From assembly GCA_024686195.1 (NCBI GenBank), contig JAIBDO010000004.1, positions 1 through 37,932 on the forward strand: a stretch of 37,932 bases of DNA. The letters run 5' to 3'. The notes below the pieces were generated by a model. It ran no database searches. It saw only the letters and a program-made list of their open reading frames with translations, and was not told the DNA's origin. Made by a program: the position numbers and the translations under genes. Origin of the DNA: Gammaproteobacteria bacterium. Its GTDB lineage: Bacteria > Pseudomonadota > Gammaproteobacteria > GCA-001735895. This document shows, one piece after another, positions 36,909 through 37,932 of the stretch. Position 1 is the stretch's first letter, and every line of letters starts with the position of its first letter.

Positions 36909-37202
36909 TCAGAACGCAGTACAGGACCAGCTCAGGTCTTCAAGCTTTTCGGCCAGGCCATTGGCTTTCATGTCGCAATAAGAACCGTCAGCAGATGCTG
37001 TCCACAGCACACTGGACCCAAGTCCCTCGGCTTGCTTGTTGTAATTTACCGAGCAAGGTACCGCATTGGTCGTTTCGCGTTCGACGTTTATTTCACGTAT
37101 TAAAGTACCTTGCTCGCAAATCCACGATTCGGCATTGACGGCAGTGGGTAAAGTTAATACAGCCAGGATAATGATGGATCTAAAATGGTTCAGGTTTTGC
37201 AT
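36909..37202 (-). CDS. Small secreted protein, hypothetical
   Basis: 97 aa, signal peptide SIIILAVLTLPTAVNA, four Cys; GGAGTG SD upstream of ATG 37202. Confidence 0.65.
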   Translation of the reverse strand: MQNLNHFRSIIILAVLTLPTAVNAESWICEQGTLIREINVERETTNAVPCSVNYNKQAEGLGSSVLWTASADGSYCDMKANGLAEKLEDLSWSCTAF

Positions 37203-37485
37203 TGCTCTTTCACTCCCAATTTTGTTTGACGCCCAATCGGGCAGGTTGATGTTTCAAAATAAAGCATAGTAGCTAAAGGCGGGAACGGTAGCGCTTTTTT
37301 AGCCGCAGTGACCCGGTTGTTTGCAGTGCCGGTAAATAGTGCTGATCGTTACCAGAGAACGACAATTTCCAAATAATGAAAAATACTGATATTGCAGACC
37401 ATTCGCGGACGGGGTTGCTGTCAGGCTATTTTCGCGAAACCGAGGGTGGTCAGTTTCTTTGAAGTTAATCCAGGTCTGCCCCCAA

Positions 37486-37932
37486 TTAGCTGGGGCTGCG
37501 CAACAGGATTGCCGGACGTAATCGCAAGCGCCGCATGAGATAGTTGGCGCCAAGGCCCAGCGCCAGACTGCTGACGCCGATGGCAACCAGGGCCCCGAGC
37601 CACACCAGGTCCGCCGACGGCAGTTTCAGCCGCCATTGTAGCAACGGCAAGGCGATGGCAGAGCCGAGCAGTATCGCAAACAGCGAAGCCACCAGTGCCA
37701 GTAACAGATACTCCAGTTGCAGGCTTTGCCGGATCAACGCCAGCCTGACGCCGAGGCTGTGCAAAATGGTGGCATCGTAGATTTGGCGGCTGCGTCCGGC
37801 GGCCATCACGCTGATCAGCACCAACAGGCTTGCCAGCAGGCTGACCGCCGATACTACGGCAAGGCCGGCGCCGGCCTTGCCGAGAATCTGCCGGGCCACC
37901 TGCAGCATGGATTCGGTGCGCACGGATATCAC
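37486..37932 (-). CDS. FtsX-type ABC transporter permease C-terminus, truncated by window edge
   Basis: LLASLLVLISVMAAGRSRQIYDATILHSLGVRLALIRQSLQLEYLLLALVASLFAILLGSAIA resembles the YbbP/FtsX C-terminal domain. Confidence 0.8.
   Translation of the reverse strand: MISVRTESMLQVARQILGKAGAGLAVVSAVSLLASLLVLISVMAAGRSRQIYDATILHSLGVRLALIRQSLQLEYLLLALVASLFAILLGSAIALPLLQWRLKLPSADLVWLGALVAIGVSSLALGLGANYLMRRLRLRPAILLRSPS

Noticed and set aside
1-37932. CRISPR arrays, rRNA, tRNA (including selC), prophage or toxin-antitoxin modules.
   Set aside because: I saw no regularly spaced direct repeats, no rRNA or convincing tRNA cloverleaf, and no phage or TA gene pairs. A tRNAscan/CRISPR finder run would be needed to exclude short or degenerate cases.

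Overview
The window looks like a proteobacterial (probably gammaproteobacterial) chromosome segment with about 32 supported genes. Left to right it holds: the end of a GNAT acetyltransferase gene; a copper/silver-type RND efflux locus (small His/Cys/Met-rich protein, cusC-like, cusB-like with three C-terminal CusF-like domains, cusA-like, a PII-like protein and a cupredoxin); a yghU-type GST; a flavin monooxygenase; a minus-strand ugp-like operon (DeoR regulator, ATPase, binding protein, two permeases) that continues into an EEP-family phosphodiesterase and a HAD phosphatase; a DUF445 gene; a compact selenium locus matching selenoneine biosynthesis (EgtB-like SenA, glycosyltransferase SenB, and SelD fused to an FAD/NAD oxidoreductase) with a decayed PhnE-type permease fragment beside selD; then a DUF945 protein, an SDR gene with no canonical start codon, an RHH protein, glyoxalase I, a GMC oxidoreductase with a Tat small subunit, a DUF1330 protein, a second HAD hydrolase, mltA, and the end of an FtsX-type permease. 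A family of short palindromic elements with ends like ATTCGGGGACAGTATACTTAATT is scattered through the intergenic gaps, with no transposase in the window. The most notable items are the sen locus with its decayed transporter remnant, the duplicated cusA 3' end in front of the cupredoxin gene, the triple-CusF CusB with a PII-like protein, and the EEP/HAD-coupled ugp-like operon. All family calls come from reading the sequence; no database search was run.
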